Assembly (NCBI RefSeq): GCF_900108485.1
Contig: NZ_FNXF01000004.1
Span: forward strand, 248,001 to 312,000
Source of the DNA: Rheinheimera pacifica
GTDB lineage: Bacteria > Pseudomonadota > Gammaproteobacteria > Enterobacterales > Alteromonadaceae
Reading direction: 5' to 3'
DNA length: 64,000 bases
The position numbers and the translations under genes are program-made. The first letter of the stretch is position 1, and each line of letters starts with the position of its first letter. Positions 17,407 through 25,929 of this stretch are shown one piece after another. The notes beneath the pieces are model-generated. The model did not search any database and had not been told where the DNA came from. It was given only the letters and a program-made list of their open reading frames with translations.

Positions 17407-18120
17407 CTAAAACGCACTAAACTGCTGTTTTAGCTGCTGCGCCTGGCGCCGGCTTACGTCGACCTGCTGGCCGTCTTGCAAGATGGCAATTAAACCGCCG
17501 TCGGCTATCGCCGGCTCAATGTGGCTGATAGCGCTGATACGCACTATGTCGGCGCGGCTGGCTTTAAAAAACAGCGCGGGGTCGAGCTTTTGTTCAATCT
17601 TTGCCAGTGAGCTGTGAATAAAGCTTTTGCCATAAGGCGTATACACCGCAGCATGGTTGCCGATGCTTTCAAACCGGCTGATTTCGTTTAGCCTTACCAC
17701 ACGCTGGCTGTCGCCGAATTTAAGCAAAATACCATGTTGTTCTGCTAAAAAGTGCGGCGCTGCATCGGCATTTGCCGGGCGTAGTTTTTGCAGCGCTTTA
17801 GCCAGCCGCTCAGGTGCTATTGGTTTTAGCAGATAATCTACTGCGTTTAGCTCAAATGCATCTAAAGCAAAGCTATTAAAGGCAGTGCAAAAGATAAATT
17901 GAGTATTAGCCGGAATATGCTCTGCCAGTTGCAGGCCGGTTAAACCCGGCATTTGGATATCAAGAAACACCAGATCAATTGACATAGCAGCCAGGTGCTG
18001 TAAGGCTTCTTCGCCACTGCCGGCTTCTGCCACAATAACGCATTGCGGGTACGCCTTAAGCAGACGTTTTAACTCGCTGCGGGCCAGGCGCTCGTCATCG
18101 ACCAACAGGCAGTTATACAT
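17407..18120 (-). CDS. LytTR-family response regulator
   Basis: DNA-binding response regulator of 237 residues. The start is the ATG at 18120, which overlaps the kinase's stop codon (eight-base overlap); an earlier in-frame GTG would lie inside the kinase gene. The receiver domain has Asp8/Asp9, the phosphoacceptor Asp54 in VFLDIQMPG and the conserved Lys in DYLLKP. The C-terminal LytTR domain (about residues 130-237) includes SRADIVRISAI. The regulated genes are not apparent; LytTR regulators often act on nearby membrane-protein genes, which points to the small gene upstream. Confidence 0.93.
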   Translation of the reverse strand: MYNCLLVDDERLARSELKRLLKAYPQCVIVAEAGSGEEALQHLAAMSIDLVFLDIQMPGLTGLQLAEHIPANTQFIFCTAFNSFALDAFELNAVDYLLKPIAPERLAKALQKLRPANADAAPHFLAEQHGILLKFGDSQRVVRLNEISRFESIGNHAAVYTPYGKSFIHSSLAKIEQKLDPALFFKASRADIVRISAISHIEPAIADGGLIAILQDGQQVDVSRRQAQQLKQQFSAF

Positions 18121-19219
18121 GGCCAAACTCCAACTGTGCACTAAATTGATTATCAGCCTGCTGCAACTGCAACACGGCTTTGCCGGCGTACATTAACTGC
18201 AGGCGCTGGCGTAAATTACTCAGCCCTGTTGCGGTGCCGGCTTGTTGCGTTGCATCGGCGGTGGTGTTGGTTACGCTTAGTTGCCAGCCTTTACCGGTCG
18301 CCTTAGCACTGATGTAAAGCTTACCGGGTGCAATATTGGGCGCAATGCCATGTTTAACCGCGTTTTCTACCAGGGTTAGCAGACTTAGCGTGGGCAGTTT
18401 GTGTTGCCAGAGGCTGCTATCTATGTCGCAGCTAAATTGCAGGCGTTGCTCCAGCCGCACTTGCTCAATGGCCAGGTATTGCTCTGTTAACTGCCATTCC
18501 TGCGCCAGGGTGGACTCGGGCTGTAAATGCGCCTGCAGGTGAAAACGAAACAGCTCAGATAACCGCGTTACCGTATCAGCAGCTTTATGCTGATCTTCAA
18601 AAATCAGCGCGCGGATGCTGTTAAAGGCATTAAATAAAAAGTGCGGGCTAAGCTGGTTAGTCAGTTGCTGTAGCTGTGCCTGTTGCATCTGTTGCTGCAA
18701 TGCTTTACGCGCCTGCCGGCTTTGCCAGGCAATATAGCCAGCTCCCCACACCAGATACATCACACTAAAAGAGGCAGTTAAGGCCATCAGCATAAAGCTG
18801 GTACTAAAAGTCATTTGCAGCGGCGAGTCGTGCTTTTCCGATAACACTGTTATCTTGCTTATATCAGTAGCTTTAAGCGCCTCAATGTTGGACAAGTAGA
18901 AAGACATAGCAGTTTGTAATGCTGCAGCCAGTAACATTAGTAACGCAAACAGCAGCCAGCGTTTTGATGTTCGTATATTTACCGCTTTTAACACCGGGCG
19001 TAGCAACAGATGGCTGAACAATACAAAGCAGGCCGCTTCAATACTGTATTTCACCAAAAACAGCCAATATAAGCGGGGCTGTTCCGGCGTTAGCAAGGGG
19101 AGGGTATAGGCCACAAAATAGCTGAGATAAATCAACATTGTAAACAGCTGCGCCCATAAATAGGCGCTGCTGCAATTGTCTGGTGCGATGCTACGGCGAA
19201 ATGTTGTTAGTGTTGTCAT
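18113..19219 (-). CDS. LytS-type sensor histidine kinase
   Basis: Membrane sensor kinase, 368 residues from the ATG at 19219 (a GTG at 19264 would add 15 residues). About four transmembrane helices occupy residues 20-165, with an extracytoplasmic loop of about 30 residues between the last two. A His_kinase domain follows, with phosphoacceptor His193 in NQLSPHFLFNAFN, then a HATPase domain with the N-box LLTLVENAVKHGI and the G-box TGLSNLRQRLQ. It overlaps the response regulator gene and forms a complete two-component system with it. The signal is unknown. Confidence 0.92.
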   Translation of the reverse strand: MTTLTTFRRSIAPDNCSSAYLWAQLFTMLIYLSYFVAYTLPLLTPEQPRLYWLFLVKYSIEAACFVLFSHLLLRPVLKAVNIRTSKRWLLFALLMLLAAALQTAMSFYLSNIEALKATDISKITVLSEKHDSPLQMTFSTSFMLMALTASFSVMYLVWGAGYIAWQSRQARKALQQQMQQAQLQQLTNQLSPHFLFNAFNSIRALIFEDQHKAADTVTRLSELFRFHLQAHLQPESTLAQEWQLTEQYLAIEQVRLEQRLQFSCDIDSSLWQHKLPTLSLLTLVENAVKHGIAPNIAPGKLYISAKATGKGWQLSVTNTTADATQQAGTATGLSNLRQRLQLMYAGKAVLQLQQADNQFSAQLEFGHV

Positions 19220-19274
19220 AGTTGCTGTCGTAGTACTTGCGCAAGCAAAAACCTGAATAAACACAGTGTACTAT

Positions 19275-19526
19275 CTATTGCGTAACTTGTTCAGCCGCTT
19301 TTTTCTGTTTACCGGTAAAAGCCCAGACAATAAGTGCCATCCAGGCTATTAAGGAAAAGCCGGCCGGGATATTGGCCAGAAATATTTTGCCCAGATGCCG
19401 GCGATTGAGAAAGCCGGCAATAATGCTGGGTAAAAAATAAATCGCCAGAAAGGCGGGGATAAAGGCTACCCAGAGTAACGGGCTCATCTGGCTTAGTTGG
19501 TGAAAAAACTCAGTTTGTTCAAACAT
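19275..19526 (-). CDS. Small membrane protein, superinfection-immunity-type domain
   Basis: An 83-residue, two-helix membrane protein. The ATG at 19526 has an AGGA six to nine bases upstream, so I prefer it to the longer ORF starting at 19583. The sequence FIPAFLAIYFLPSIIAG, then NRRH, then ANIPAGFSLIAWMALIVWAFTG matches the pattern of the superinfection immunity protein family (PF14373, assigned by eye). That family is named after the phage T4 Imm protein but is widespread in bacteria without known function, so I do not claim phage defence. It ends about 55 bases before the LytS-type kinase on the same strand. Confidence 0.75.
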   Translation of the reverse strand: MFEQTEFFHQLSQMSPLLWVAFIPAFLAIYFLPSIIAGFLNRRHLGKIFLANIPAGFSLIAWMALIVWAFTGKQKKAAEQVTQ

Positions 19527-19661
19527 GGTGCTGTCCTGTTGTTGGTGGTGACATAGCAAGAATACTTGCCCGTAACACAGCACAGGGTAAAAAAGTGATT
19601 AACGGTAAAAAACGGTGATAAGAGGTAAAACCGGGGATAAAACAGGGTGTTAGTGGGTCGG

Positions 19662-19904
19662 TTATTCTGGTTTAGTTTGGCCCAGGTACTGAAAACGCGG
19701 CAGTAATTCACCGGCAATTACAACGTTTTCAGTAAACATATCCAGCGGCCGGGCCCAAAGGCCGAAATCGCCATACAGCGCACGATAAATTACCAGCCAC
19801 TGTTCGGTTTCGCTGTGGCGTGCACAGTCAATTACCTGATAATACGCACCTTTATAATGCTGATAGTAACCAGGCTGAACAGGTGGTTTAGGCGCGTTGT
19901 TCAT
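19662..19904 (-). CDS. DUF1653 family protein
   Basis: An 80-residue cytoplasmic protein with the DUF1653 pattern: [22 protein letters not shown], then [20 protein letters not shown]. The function is unknown; members are single-domain beta-rich proteins. Its start overlaps the end of ruvX by 17 bases, so translation is probably coupled. It appears to be the last gene of the rsmE-gshB-yqgE-ruvX-DUF1653 transcription unit. Confidence 0.85.
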   Translation of the reverse strand: MNNAPKPPVQPGYYQHYKGAYYQVIDCARHSETEQWLVIYRALYGDFGLWARPLDMFTENVVIAGELLPRFQYLGQTKPE

Positions 19905-20304
19905 ACCAGCTCTCGAAGATAATTTTGGCCGATAAACTGTCTACTTTGTCTTTGGCTAAATTACGGTAGCCGCCGTCGGCAAACAGCATGCTGCGGGCTT
20001 CTGTGGTAGTTAAGCGCTCATCGTGCAGCTCTACCGGCAGGCCAAAACGGCCATGCAGGCGGTTGGCAAATTTGCGTGTGCGCACGGTAAATGGCTGCTC
20101 GGTGCCGTCCATATTCAGCGGTAACCCTACCAGCAATAACTGTGGTTTCCACTCGTTAATCAGCTTTTCCAGCACTGCCCAATCGGGGGTGCCATCCTGG
20201 GCTTTTAATGCGCTAAGCAGTGAGGCGGTGCCGGTAAGTTCCTGACCTACCGCCACGCCGATGCTTTTGGTACCGTAATCAAAGGTTAAAATGGTGCGAC
20301 TCAT
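19888..20304 (-). CDS. ruvX: RuvX/YqgF, pre-16S rRNA nuclease (Holliday-junction-resolvase fold)
   Basis: RNase H-fold nuclease, 138 residues, the same length as E. coli YqgF. In E. coli the protein processes the 5' end of 16S rRNA; the older name is putative Holliday junction resolvase. The first acidic catalytic residue lies in [14 protein letters not shown] (Asp8); [10 protein letters not shown] and [10 protein letters not shown] are the further family motifs. The ATG overlaps the yqgE stop codon by one base (TAATG), showing translational coupling. Confidence 0.96.
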   Translation of the reverse strand: MSRTILTFDYGTKSIGVAVGQELTGTASLLSALKAQDGTPDWAVLEKLINEWKPQLLLVGLPLNMDGTEQPFTVRTRKFANRLHGRFGLPVELHDERLTTTEARSMLFADGGYRNLAKDKVDSLSAKIIFESWYEQRA

Positions 20305-20861
20305 TAAGCGTGACCGGCCTCGTTAGTTAGTTGCCAGGGCTTAATACCAATTTTTGCCGTAGCACTTTGCCATTTTTCGGCGTGGGTTAGATCAAAAATA
20401 ATATCGCTGTCGGCCGGAATAATTAACCAGGCGTTGTCGGCAATTTCTTGTTCTAACTGGCCTGCGGTCCAGCCGGCATAACCAAGCGCCAGAATAAACT
20501 TTTCCGGCGCTTGTGCTGTAGTTAAATCAAACAGAATATCTTTTGATGTTGTCACCATCAGGCTGTCGTTCAGCCGCATACTGCTGGCGTAACCTTCTTT
20601 GGCGGTATGCAGCACAAAGCCTCTGTCGTGTTGCACCGGGCCACCGGCGCAAACATGGGCAGTTGCCGCCGGGCTTTCGGTGTTGTATTCAATTTGCAGT
20701 TGCTGCAGCAAATCGGCTACTTTCACATCCAGCGGGTGGTTAATCACAATACCCATGGCGCCTTCATCATTGTGCTCACAAATATAGGCGACACTGCGTT
20801 TAAACAGTGGATCATCTAATGACGGCATAGCAATTAAAAAATGATTCTGAAAACTCTGCAT
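20304..20861 (-). CDS. yqgE: UPF0301 family protein YqgE
   Basis: A 185-residue protein colinear with E. coli YqgE (about 187). It begins with [30 protein letters not shown] and has the typical [10 protein letters not shown] and [13 protein letters not shown] segments. The molecular function is unknown. The conserved gshB-yqgE-ruvX order is shared with E. coli and many other gammaproteobacteria. It lies 24 bases after gshB and overlaps ruvX by one base. Confidence 0.96.
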   Translation of the reverse strand: MQSFQNHFLIAMPSLDDPLFKRSVAYICEHNDEGAMGIVINHPLDVKVADLLQQLQIEYNTESPAATAHVCAGGPVQHDRGFVLHTAKEGYASSMRLNDSLMVTTSKDILFDLTTAQAPEKFILALGYAGWTAGQLEQEIADNAWLIIPADSDIIFDLTHAEKWQSATAKIGIKPWQLTNEAGHA

Positions 20862-20885
20862 AGTGACCTCGTTACAACGTGGTTG

Positions 20886-21848
20886 TCACTGGCGGGCTGC
20901 CAGCAGCTGTTCAATTTCATCAAATAACAAACCGGTGATGCTGATTGGAAACGCCGCTTCAATTTCGCGGATACAGGTTGGGCTGGTAACGTTAATTTCA
21001 GTTAACTTGTCGCCTATGACATCCAGACCGACAAAAATCAGTCCTTTTGCTTTTAGCGTGGGTGCTACCGCATTGGCAATGGCCCAGTCAGAATCTGACA
21101 AAGGTCTGGCTTCACCACGACCACCTGCTGCGAGGTTGCCACGGGTTTCACCACTTGCCGGAATACGTGCTAAACAGTATGGCACGGGTTTACCGTTTAC
21201 CACCAGTATTCGTTTATCGCCCTGGCTTATTTCGGGGATAAAGCGCTGCGCCATAGCATAGCGGCTGCCATGTTCGGTAAGCGTTTCGATGATCACGCTG
21301 ACGTTGGCATCACCCGGTTTTAAGCGAAAAATTGACGCGCCGCCCATACCATCCAGCGGCTTTAAGATCACGTCTTGCTCGGCCTGATAAAACGCTTTTA
21401 AGCGTTTGGCGTCACGGCTAACCAGGGTTTTTGGCGTATGTTGGCTAAACCAGCTGGTGTACAGCTTCTCGTTGGCATCGCGCAGGCTTTGCGGTTTATT
21501 AACAATTAACGTACCTTCATCTTCTGCCCGTTCCAGTATGTAGGTAGCGTAGATATACTCGGTATCAAACGGCGGATCTTTACGCATTAAGATCACATCC
21601 AGCTCGCTAAGGGCAAGATCCTGTTCAGTACCAAACTGATACCAACCAGCCGGATCTTGCTGTACCGTTAATAACTTAGTTGCAGCGCGGGCCTGGCCTT
21701 CCAGCAGGTATAAATCGGCCATTTCCATATAGTGAATTTGATAACCACGTTGCTGTGCTTGCAGCAACATGGCAAAACTGGAGTCTTTTTTGATATTGAT
21801 GGCCGAAATAGGGTCCATCACTATGCCAAGTTTTATCGGTTTACTCAT
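20886..21848 (-). CDS. gshB: Glutathione synthetase
   Basis: ATP-grasp ligase that joins gamma-glutamylcysteine and glycine to make glutathione in the cytosol. The 320-residue product begins MSKPIKLGIVMDPISAINIKKDSSFAML, a close match to E. coli GshB (about 316). ATP-grasp features include KPLDGMGGASIF (about residues 160-171), RILVVNGKPVPY and the metal-binding EINVTSPT near residue 290. It sits nine bases after rsmE and upstream of yqgE in the same unit. Confidence 0.97.
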   Translation of the reverse strand: MSKPIKLGIVMDPISAINIKKDSSFAMLLQAQQRGYQIHYMEMADLYLLEGQARAATKLLTVQQDPAGWYQFGTEQDLALSELDVILMRKDPPFDTEYIYATYILERAEDEGTLIVNKPQSLRDANEKLYTSWFSQHTPKTLVSRDAKRLKAFYQAEQDVILKPLDGMGGASIFRLKPGDANVSVIIETLTEHGSRYAMAQRFIPEISQGDKRILVVNGKPVPYCLARIPASGETRGNLAAGGRGEARPLSDSDWAIANAVAPTLKAKGLIFVGLDVIGDKLTEINVTSPTCIREIEAAFPISITGLLFDEIEQLLAARQ

Positions 21849-21857
21849 GCTGTATCC

Positions 21858-22586
21858 TCAGGCCAGATCGCCAAATTGCAGTTGTAATGCACTGATAGCG
21901 GTAAGTGCTGCAGTTTCAGTGCGCAGTACGCGTGGCCCCAACTGAATGCCGCTAAAACCGGCCGCCGTGGTTTGCGCCATTTCCTGTTCACTGAAACCGC
22001 CTTCAGGGCCTATTACTAACCGGATATTGTGGTTGGGTATAAGCGTCTTAATGGTGTCTTTGGCCCAAGGATGCAAGGTCAGCTTTAATTCTTTTGTGCT
22101 TTGGCTAAGCCAGCTGTCCAGTGAAATGGCCGGATGCACGGTTGGCACGACACTGCGGCCGCTTTGCTCACAGGCGCTGACAGCAATTTTTTGCCATTGC
22201 TCGTTACGTTTAGCTAAACGCTCGCCGTCCAGCTTTACGCCACAACGCTCGGTAAACAGCGGGGTAATTTCAGTAACGCCAAGCTCTACCGCTTTTTGAA
22301 TGGCAAAATCCATTCTGTCACCGCGCGATATACCCTGGCCCAGATGAATTTTCAGTGGCGACTCGACCGGGTTTTCCAGCTGTGTTGTGGCAATAACATT
22401 AACGCGCTTTTTATCGCTGCTGCTGATACGTGCCGGGTAGTTAAAGCCATCGCCATTAAACAACAACAGCTCGCTGCCAACTGGCATGCGCAGCACCCGG
22501 CCAACATGGTTGGCCGCATCGTCATCCAGGGCAAATTCGTGGTTAAGTGCAATGGCACCATGGTGATAAATTCTTGGAATACGCAT
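21858..22586 (-). CDS. rsmE: 16S rRNA (uracil-1498-N3)-methyltransferase RsmE
   Basis: SPOUT-class RNA methylase of 242 residues, as in E. coli (about 243). An N-terminal PUA-like domain (MRIPRIYHHG, LFNGDG) precedes the knotted SAM-binding domain with LVIGPEGGFSEQEM (about residues 190-203) and LGPRVLRTETAALTAISALQ. It is the first gene of the rsmE-gshB-yqgE-ruvX-DUF1653 unit; the upstream AbgT gene ends in its own terminator (22654-22674). Confidence 0.96.
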   Translation of the reverse strand: MRIPRIYHHGAIALNHEFALDDDAANHVGRVLRMPVGSELLLFNGDGFNYPARISSSDKKRVNVIATTQLENPVESPLKIHLGQGISRGDRMDFAIQKAVELGVTEITPLFTERCGVKLDGERLAKRNEQWQKIAVSACEQSGRSVVPTVHPAISLDSWLSQSTKELKLTLHPWAKDTIKTLIPNHNIRLVIGPEGGFSEQEMAQTTAAGFSGIQLGPRVLRTETAALTAISALQLQFGDLA

Positions 22587-22653
22587 AAAAACTTCAGCAA
22601 CTGAACAATGCCGTTATGGTAGCAGGCGGCAACTGCGAGCAACAGAAAAAACA

Positions 22654-22674
22654 AACCCTGCCGGCAGCAGGGTT
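22654..22674 (-). terminator. Rho-independent terminator after the AbgT-type gene
   Basis: On the minus strand AACCCTGC pairs with GCAGGGTT across a five-base loop, followed by TG and a run of six T. It lies about 20 bases after the transporter stop codon. Confidence 0.8.
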
Positions 22675-22692
22675 GTTAAAGTTAAACGCGGA

Positions 22693-24264
22693 TTAGTTTA
22701 CCGCAGGGTAGCTGTAACTGGCACCCACACCCAGTGGAATGTCCAACGCCCAGAAACCGAGCAGGAAAGCAGTCCACAATATCAGCATGGCAACAGAGTA
22801 CGGCAGCATCAGTGCGATAAGGGTACCGATACCGGTTGATTTAACATACTTTTGGCAAAACACCACGATTAAAGGGAAGTACGGCAGCAACGGAGTAATA
22901 ATATTGGTAGAAGAATCACCCACACGGTAAGCGGCCTGAGTTAAGTCCGGCGATACGCCAAGCTCCATCAGCATAGGCACCATAATGGCGCCAATCAGCG
23001 CCCACTTAGCTGAAGCTGAGCCAACTAACAGGTTAACAAAGCCGGATAAAAACACGATACCGATCAGAGTAAAGCCCATCGGGAAAGCCATTTCCTGTAA
23101 CCAGTTAGCGCCTTTAATCGCCAGCAGGGCGCCGAGGTTAGACTGGCCAAAAGCATAGATAAATTGAGCACAGAAAAATGCCATTACAATGTAATAGCCC
23201 ATGCCGCTCATGGCTTTGCTCATGCCCTTGATAATATCGCGGTGATCTTTGGCATTGCCAGATACATAGCCATACACCACACCGGGAATTAAAAAGAACA
23301 CAAAGATAATTCCCACGATAGATTGCATCAACGGGGCGGCAGAGTGGGTGAGTTCACCATTTACCGGTGAGCGCCAGGCTGAGGTTTCCGGCATAGCCGA
23401 TACCACCAACAGCACCGCACTTAATACCATGGCAAAGGTAGCCCAGCGTAAGCCTTTGCGCTCATTGTCTTTTAAAACGTCCATTTTCGGCAGATCGGCT
23501 GCATCGGCATCTACGGCAGTGGCTTTTAAACGTGGTTCAATAAATTTATCGGTCAGAACCCAGCCGATAATAACAACTAACACGGTAGAGGCTGTGGTGA
23601 AGTAAAAGTTATTCAACGGGCTTATCACCAGCTCTGCTGCTGCCGGATCTGACGACAAACGTGCAGAAGCCTGAGTTAAACCAGACAACAGCGGGTCAAG
23701 GCTTGATGGCAGTATGGTGGCAGAGAAACCACCGGAGACACCGGCAAAGGCTGCAGCGATACCCGCCAGCGGATGACGGCCGGCGGCATAGAAAATTACC
23801 GCACCCAGCGGAATAACCAGTACGTAACCTGCATCTACGGCCATATGGCTTAATACACCTACTGCTACCAGCACCGGTGTTAACAGCATTTTTGGCGTTA
23901 CCGATAAAATGGAGCGTAAGCCAGCATTTATGTAGCCAGTATATTCCGCTACACCTAAGCCCAGCATGGCAACCAGTACCACACCCAGCGGCGGGAAGGT
24001 AACAAAGGTATTGACCATTTTGGCCATAAAACCTGTAAGTGAATCTGCCGCCAGCAGGTTATTTACCTGAATAGCTGCACCGGTGCGGGGGTCAACTTCA
24101 TTAAAGCTGACACCGGCCAGGGCCCAGGACAGGCCCCAGACAACAAACATTAATAAAGCAAATAACACGGCTGGATCGGGTAGTTTATTACCTACCACTT
24201 CAATGGCGTTAAGCGCACGATTGAGCCAGCTGCTTTTTTCAGCGGCGGCGTTTTGTTGAGACAT
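22693..24264 (-). CDS. AbgT-family p-aminobenzoyl-glutamate/antimetabolite transporter
   Basis: Inner-membrane secondary transporter of the AbgT (ion transporter superfamily) group, 523 residues. The ATG at 24264 has an AGGA six bases upstream and is preferred to the 27-codon-longer ORF. About 12 hydrophobic segments are visible, with the family signatures GNKLPDPAVLFALLM at the N-terminus, GVSGGFSATILPSSLDPLL in the middle and RVGDSSTNIITPLLPYFPLI near the C-terminus. Characterised members import p-aminobenzoyl-glutamate or export sulfonamides. No abgA/abgB hydrolase gene is adjacent. It lies between rsmE and metK, positions that in E. coli flank other genes. Confidence 0.92.
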   Translation of the reverse strand: MSQQNAAAEKSSWLNRALNAIEVVGNKLPDPAVLFALLMFVVWGLSWALAGVSFNEVDPRTGAAIQVNNLLAADSLTGFMAKMVNTFVTFPPLGVVLVAMLGLGVAEYTGYINAGLRSILSVTPKMLLTPVLVAVGVLSHMAVDAGYVLVIPLGAVIFYAAGRHPLAGIAAAFAGVSGGFSATILPSSLDPLLSGLTQASARLSSDPAAAELVISPLNNFYFTTASTVLVVIIGWVLTDKFIEPRLKATAVDADAADLPKMDVLKDNERKGLRWATFAMVLSAVLLVVSAMPETSAWRSPVNGELTHSAAPLMQSIVGIIFVFFLIPGVVYGYVSGNAKDHRDIIKGMSKAMSGMGYYIVMAFFCAQFIYAFGQSNLGALLAIKGANWLQEMAFPMGFTLIGIVFLSGFVNLLVGSASAKWALIGAIMVPMLMELGVSPDLTQAAYRVGDSSTNIITPLLPYFPLIVVFCQKYVKSTGIGTLIALMLPYSVAMLILWTAFLLGFWALDIPLGVGASYSYPAVN

Positions 24265-24403
24265 ACATGTTCCTTTCTTATAGTTTTGTTTCGCTCTGCT
24301 CACCGACAGAGGACCCCGGATACAACATAACGGCTTATCATACACAAAAAGGGCCGGATGATAAGGCGAAATTACTCTTCTGCTTTGCTAACAGCAAGTG
24401 TGA

Positions 24404-24428
24404 AAAAGGAGAGCCGGGCTCTCCTTTT
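24404..24428 (-). terminator. Rho-independent terminator after metK
   Basis: AAAAGGAGAGCC pairs with GGCTCTCCTTTT, a 12-base-pair arm with a minimal loop, and the T run continues on the minus strand. It is about 20 bases past the metK stop codon. Confidence 0.85.
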
Positions 24429-24448
24429 ATGTGACTGACAGGCAAAAA

Positions 24449-25597
24449 TTACTTGGCGTACTGGCGCAGTAACTCGGCTTTGTCTGTTTGCTCCCACGGG
24501 AACTCATCACGGCCGAAGTGGCCATAAGCCGCGGTTGGCAGGTATATTGGCCGTTCCAGCTGTAACATTTCAATCAGGCCGTAAGGGCGCAGGTCAAAAT
24601 GTTCGCGCACCAGCTTAATCAGCTGATCTTCACTCAGTTTGCTGGTGCCGAAGGTTTCCAGACTGATAGAAGTAGGCTCTGCCACGCCGATAGCGTAAGA
24701 CACCTGAAGTTCACAGCGATCTGCCAGGCCGGCAGCAACAATGTTTTTTGCCACATAACGCGCTGCGTAAGCGGCTGAACGGTCTACTTTTGACGGATCT
24801 TTACCGGAGAAAGCACCGCCACCGTGACGTGCCATACCACCGTATGAGTCAACGATAATTTTACGGCCGGTTAAGCCGCAATCGCCCATCGGCCCGCCAA
24901 TAACAAAACGGCCGGTCGGGTTGATAAAAAATTTAGTTTTGCTGGTTAACCATTCAGCTGGCAGTACCGGTTTAATAATGGTTTCCATTACGGCTTCACG
25001 CAGATCTGCTGTGCTGATGGTATCGCAGTGCTGGGTAGACAATACTACCGCATCAATCCCCACCGGCTTGCCGTCTTCATAAATAAAGCTTAACTGGGAT
25101 TTCGCATCCGGGCGCAGCCAAGGCAGAGTGCCGTCTTTACGCACCTGTGCCTGGCGCTGCACCAAACGGTGAGAATAGGTAATAGGGGCTGGCATTAACA
25201 CGTCAGTTTCGTTGCTGGCGTAGCCAAACATTAAACCCTGATCACCGGCGCCTTGTTCTTTTGGATCCGCGCGGTCTACACCCTGGTTAATATCAGGTGA
25301 TTGCTTACCAATGGCATTTAATACTGCACATGAATCGGCATCAAAGCCCATATCTGAGTGTACGTAACCAATTTCACGCACGGTTTTGCGGGTAATTTCT
25401 TCAATATCAACCCAGGCAGAAGTAGTAATTTCACCACCTACCAGCACCATACCGGTTTTAACGAAGGTTTCGCATGCCACGCGGGCTTTAGGATCTTGTT
25501 CCAGGATTGCATCCAGTACGGCGTCAGAAATCTGATCGGCAATTTTATCCGGATGTCCTTCAGATACCGACTCAGAAGTAAAAATGTGTTGTGCCAT
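24449..25597 (-). CDS. metK: S-adenosylmethionine synthetase
   Basis: Makes S-adenosylmethionine from methionine and ATP; supplies the many methylases in this window. The 382-residue product has the N-terminal [36 protein letters not shown] (about residues 116-127) and the P-loop-like [19 protein letters not shown] (about residues 258-276). It is transcribed divergently from tkt; the 332-base gap carries a MetJ-box-like sequence. A strong terminator follows. Confidence 0.98.
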   Translation of the reverse strand: MAQHIFTSESVSEGHPDKIADQISDAVLDAILEQDPKARVACETFVKTGMVLVGGEITTSAWVDIEEITRKTVREIGYVHSDMGFDADSCAVLNAIGKQSPDINQGVDRADPKEQGAGDQGLMFGYASNETDVLMPAPITYSHRLVQRQAQVRKDGTLPWLRPDAKSQLSFIYEDGKPVGIDAVVLSTQHCDTISTADLREAVMETIIKPVLPAEWLTSKTKFFINPTGRFVIGGPMGDCGLTGRKIIVDSYGGMARHGGGAFSGKDPSKVDRSAAYAARYVAKNIVAAGLADRCELQVSYAIGVAEPTSISLETFGTSKLSEDQLIKLVREHFDLRPYGLIEMLQLERPIYLPTAAYGHFGRDEFPWEQTDKAELLRQYAK

Positions 25598-25929
25598 CTG
25601 TTGTATTCCAAAAATAAGGTTAATGCAGTTAAGTCCGTTACGGCGTAAAGTGCCATGCCGAACTCAAAAAAATAGGCGGGTATTCTAGAGAATGCGTTAA
25701 AGCATTGCCAGAAAAATCTGCCACCCAGACGTCTTTAATGCTATTTTAAGTTGCTTATTACGTTAGTACAGACAGTTAGATCTGCATGACTGAAAATTCT
25801 TCATGCCAGCAGATTTAAATTTGCCATCTGGCAGGGGCTCTGGGAAAATAGCGCTCTTTCTGCCTTAACATTTCAGCTAAATAATAATCTGCTTCGTCAC
25901 ACAGAAGCCGCGCAATGTCAGGAGTGAAC
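25598..25929. other. metK/tkt divergent intergenic region
   Basis: This is the only gap above 300 bases. It must hold the promoters of metK (minus) and tkt (plus). I see one perfect MetJ core (25727-25734), a looser pair of similar octamers at 25770-25785, and a short imperfect inverted repeat GCCAG...ATCTGGC at about 25805-25832 in the tkt leader. No convincing small ORF, SAM riboswitch or RNA gene is visible. Confidence 0.6.
25727..25734. promoter_or_regulatory. Candidate MetJ box upstream of metK
   Basis: The octamer AGACGTCT is identical to the MetJ consensus core and lies 130 bases upstream of the metK start. MetJ normally binds two or more tandem octamers; the flanking octamers match poorly. 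AGACAGTT and AGATCTGC, in direct tandem at 25770-25785, match 5 of 8 and 4 of 8. It remains a candidate, since functional operators normally show at least two good boxes. Confidence 0.4.

Noticed and set aside
20863..21261. 132-codon plus-strand ORF antisense to gshB
   Set aside because: gshB is a clear full-length gene; the antisense frame shows no recognisable domain.
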